From positions 1 to 64,000 of the forward strand of contig VCMS01000076.1 in NCBI GenBank assembly GCA_022539475.1: a stretch of 64,000 nt of DNA, read 5' to 3'. Within the stretch, counting starts at the first letter, position 1; each line of letters opens with the position of its first letter. This document shows positions 62,938 through 64,000 of this stretch, in pieces. The DNA is from Gracilaria domingensis. Its lineage: Eukaryota; Rhodophyta; Florideophyceae; Gracilariales; Gracilariaceae. The notes beneath the pieces were generated by a model. The model was not told the DNA's origin and did not search any database. It saw only the letters and a list, made by a program, of their open reading frames with translations. The translations under genes were made by a program, and so were the position numbers.

Positions 62938-64000
62938 GTTTGTATCGATGTGATGTAGTGCCCAATGATTGGGGTAGATGTGAGCTTGTGGAAATCACTG
63001 ACGAGTTGATGGGGCTTCACTACACTACATGCATCGCTCGTGGTTACTGTGGGAAATGAGAGCCTGTGCAATTTGGAACGGTTGAAGTTGTTATTGTCAC
63101 ATTGTTTTAATTGGAAGCGCACGCCAAATAGACAAAGTCACGCTTTTTTTTGTCGCACGCTGTCTCCTCGGGAGCCGAGGTCGCTTAGGGATTCGCTATG
63201 GAGCCTTTTTTAACCTGAAGAACTATTTTGTTTCACAGCTGTGATAAAGCGAACGAGTGAGGTCATGAAGGTCAAATGCCCAAGGCAGAATCGGGTCTAT
63301 TGCATACTGATCCAGACGGGCTTTTTGTAATATCAAAACTGGATTCTACCACAAAATGTGGACTTTGTCACTTTCTAAGACCCGTAGAATTACGATGGGC
63401 AGTCTCCGTCATTCAAGAACAACGAAACCAGTAAGCGTGAGGTTTTCTTCTGGTCGACTAAGCTTCTCCATAGGGATTGTGAGGCTTGTAGTTGAGTATA
63501 CGCACAATATAGCGCTTATTTTATCAATCCCAGTGATACTTGAGCTCCTGAGATGTGCAAAACAGAATTGAACACCCGCTGCAATCAAACCTTTGACAAA
63601 CGACAGAGGTTTGCAGCATTGTGTTCTACATCACCCAATACACAGTACAAAGTAGAGACTGGTCTCGAACATTTCTTAAGTGCGGAACGAAACATGTCCT
63701 CTCCAACTGAAGGAAGGTTTAAACGCTTGCTTTTTTCTTACCCGTCTGCTTCAGGCGCTTGGACTGCCTAAGGAACCGAACTGTACGTACGTGCTCGTCT
63801 TCTTTTCTGTTGGATAAGAATACGTGCTCTTAGAGTGATCGAAGCCTTCGGTATCAAAAGACACTAAGGGTGTGTCGGGGTCGTGTAGTGAATTAGACTT
63901 GCTGGCTTACAATCCAACTATCACATCTTAAAAAACCGACTCAATCCATTCCGTCAGGCAAGACATTTCTATGGTGGAGTTGTTGTATCGAATAAAGCTT
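62938..64000. other. Intergenic to window end, nothing recognised
   Basis: About 1.06 kb. A run of nine T near 63143 and several short frames occur, none convincing. It should contain the promoter of the alpha/beta hydrolase at its left end. Confidence 0.5.

Noticed and set aside
63140-63250. A tRNA or small RNA in the hairpin-rich stretch after the T run
   Set aside because: No acceptor stem, T-arm GTTCRA or internal promoter boxes could be found in the right spacing.

Overview
The window is nuclear DNA of an intron-poor, gene-dense eukaryote with a plastid, most likely a red alga of the Chondrus type. That call is an inference. It rests on short introns (about 73-206 bases), tightly packed and mostly divergent or convergent gene pairs, a Ty3/gypsy retroelement at one edge, plastid-type proteins of cyanobacterial flavour (a DUF3326 protein, a YqeH-type GTPase, a plastid-type HisB enzyme), and presequences with an early phenylalanine (MAFNAAF..., MFIVAPP...) like those of red-algal plastid proteins. 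No species can be proved from the sequence alone.

Layout. 1-3736 is the pol part of a broken Ty3/gypsy element, followed to about 5.4 kb by a flank with a TATA box, a pyrimidine-rich leader and a zinc-finger reading frame that is probably related to a repeat. From 6 to 33 kb lies a compact housekeeping block of moderate base composition: rhomboid protease, DUF3326 protein, YqeH-like GTPase, MOB1, a small MIC13/MIC12-like protein, allantoinase, a heparinase-fold protein, NAD-isocitrate dehydrogenase, mitoribosomal mL49, deoxyhypusine synthase, an Spp2 G-patch protein, a SEY1/RHD3 GTPase, TAPT1, EFL1 and complex I NDUFS7. From about 34 kb the composition changes: sharp G+C-rich peaks sit at gene 5' ends and in shared promoters. 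This half holds an EF-hand CPA2 antiporter, an unrecognised GC-rich protein, MON2, a PHOSPHO-type phosphatase, AMP deaminase, an acidic-tailed hypothetical protein, kinetochore SPC25, a C2-domain protein, a homeodomain protein, an FTR1-type iron permease, imidazoleglycerol-phosphate dehydratase and an alpha/beta hydrolase. 55.1-57.9 kb is a gene-poor stretch with a fold-back repeat.

Functionally these are dispersed housekeeping genes, not a pathway cluster. Some shared promoters pair related jobs: SEY1/RHD3 with TAPT1 (both endoplasmic reticulum), and a phosphatase with AMP deaminase. I rebuilt six spliced genes exon by exon (MIC13-like, heparinase-fold, DHS, EFL1, NDUFS7, SPC25).

Four conserved host genes (DUF3326, MON2, AMP deaminase, C2 protein) and one doubtful gene carry a single apparent frameshift. 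Three of the five lie in C/G runs, so residual base errors in the assembly are the simplest reading. I saw no CRISPR array, rRNA, convincing tRNA or prokaryote-like operon, and no clear novel multi-gene system. The most interesting points are the recovered small MICOS-like gene, the EF-hand antiporter, the odd 26-base exon of NDUFS7, and the C2 protein with a conserved C-terminal domain I cannot name.
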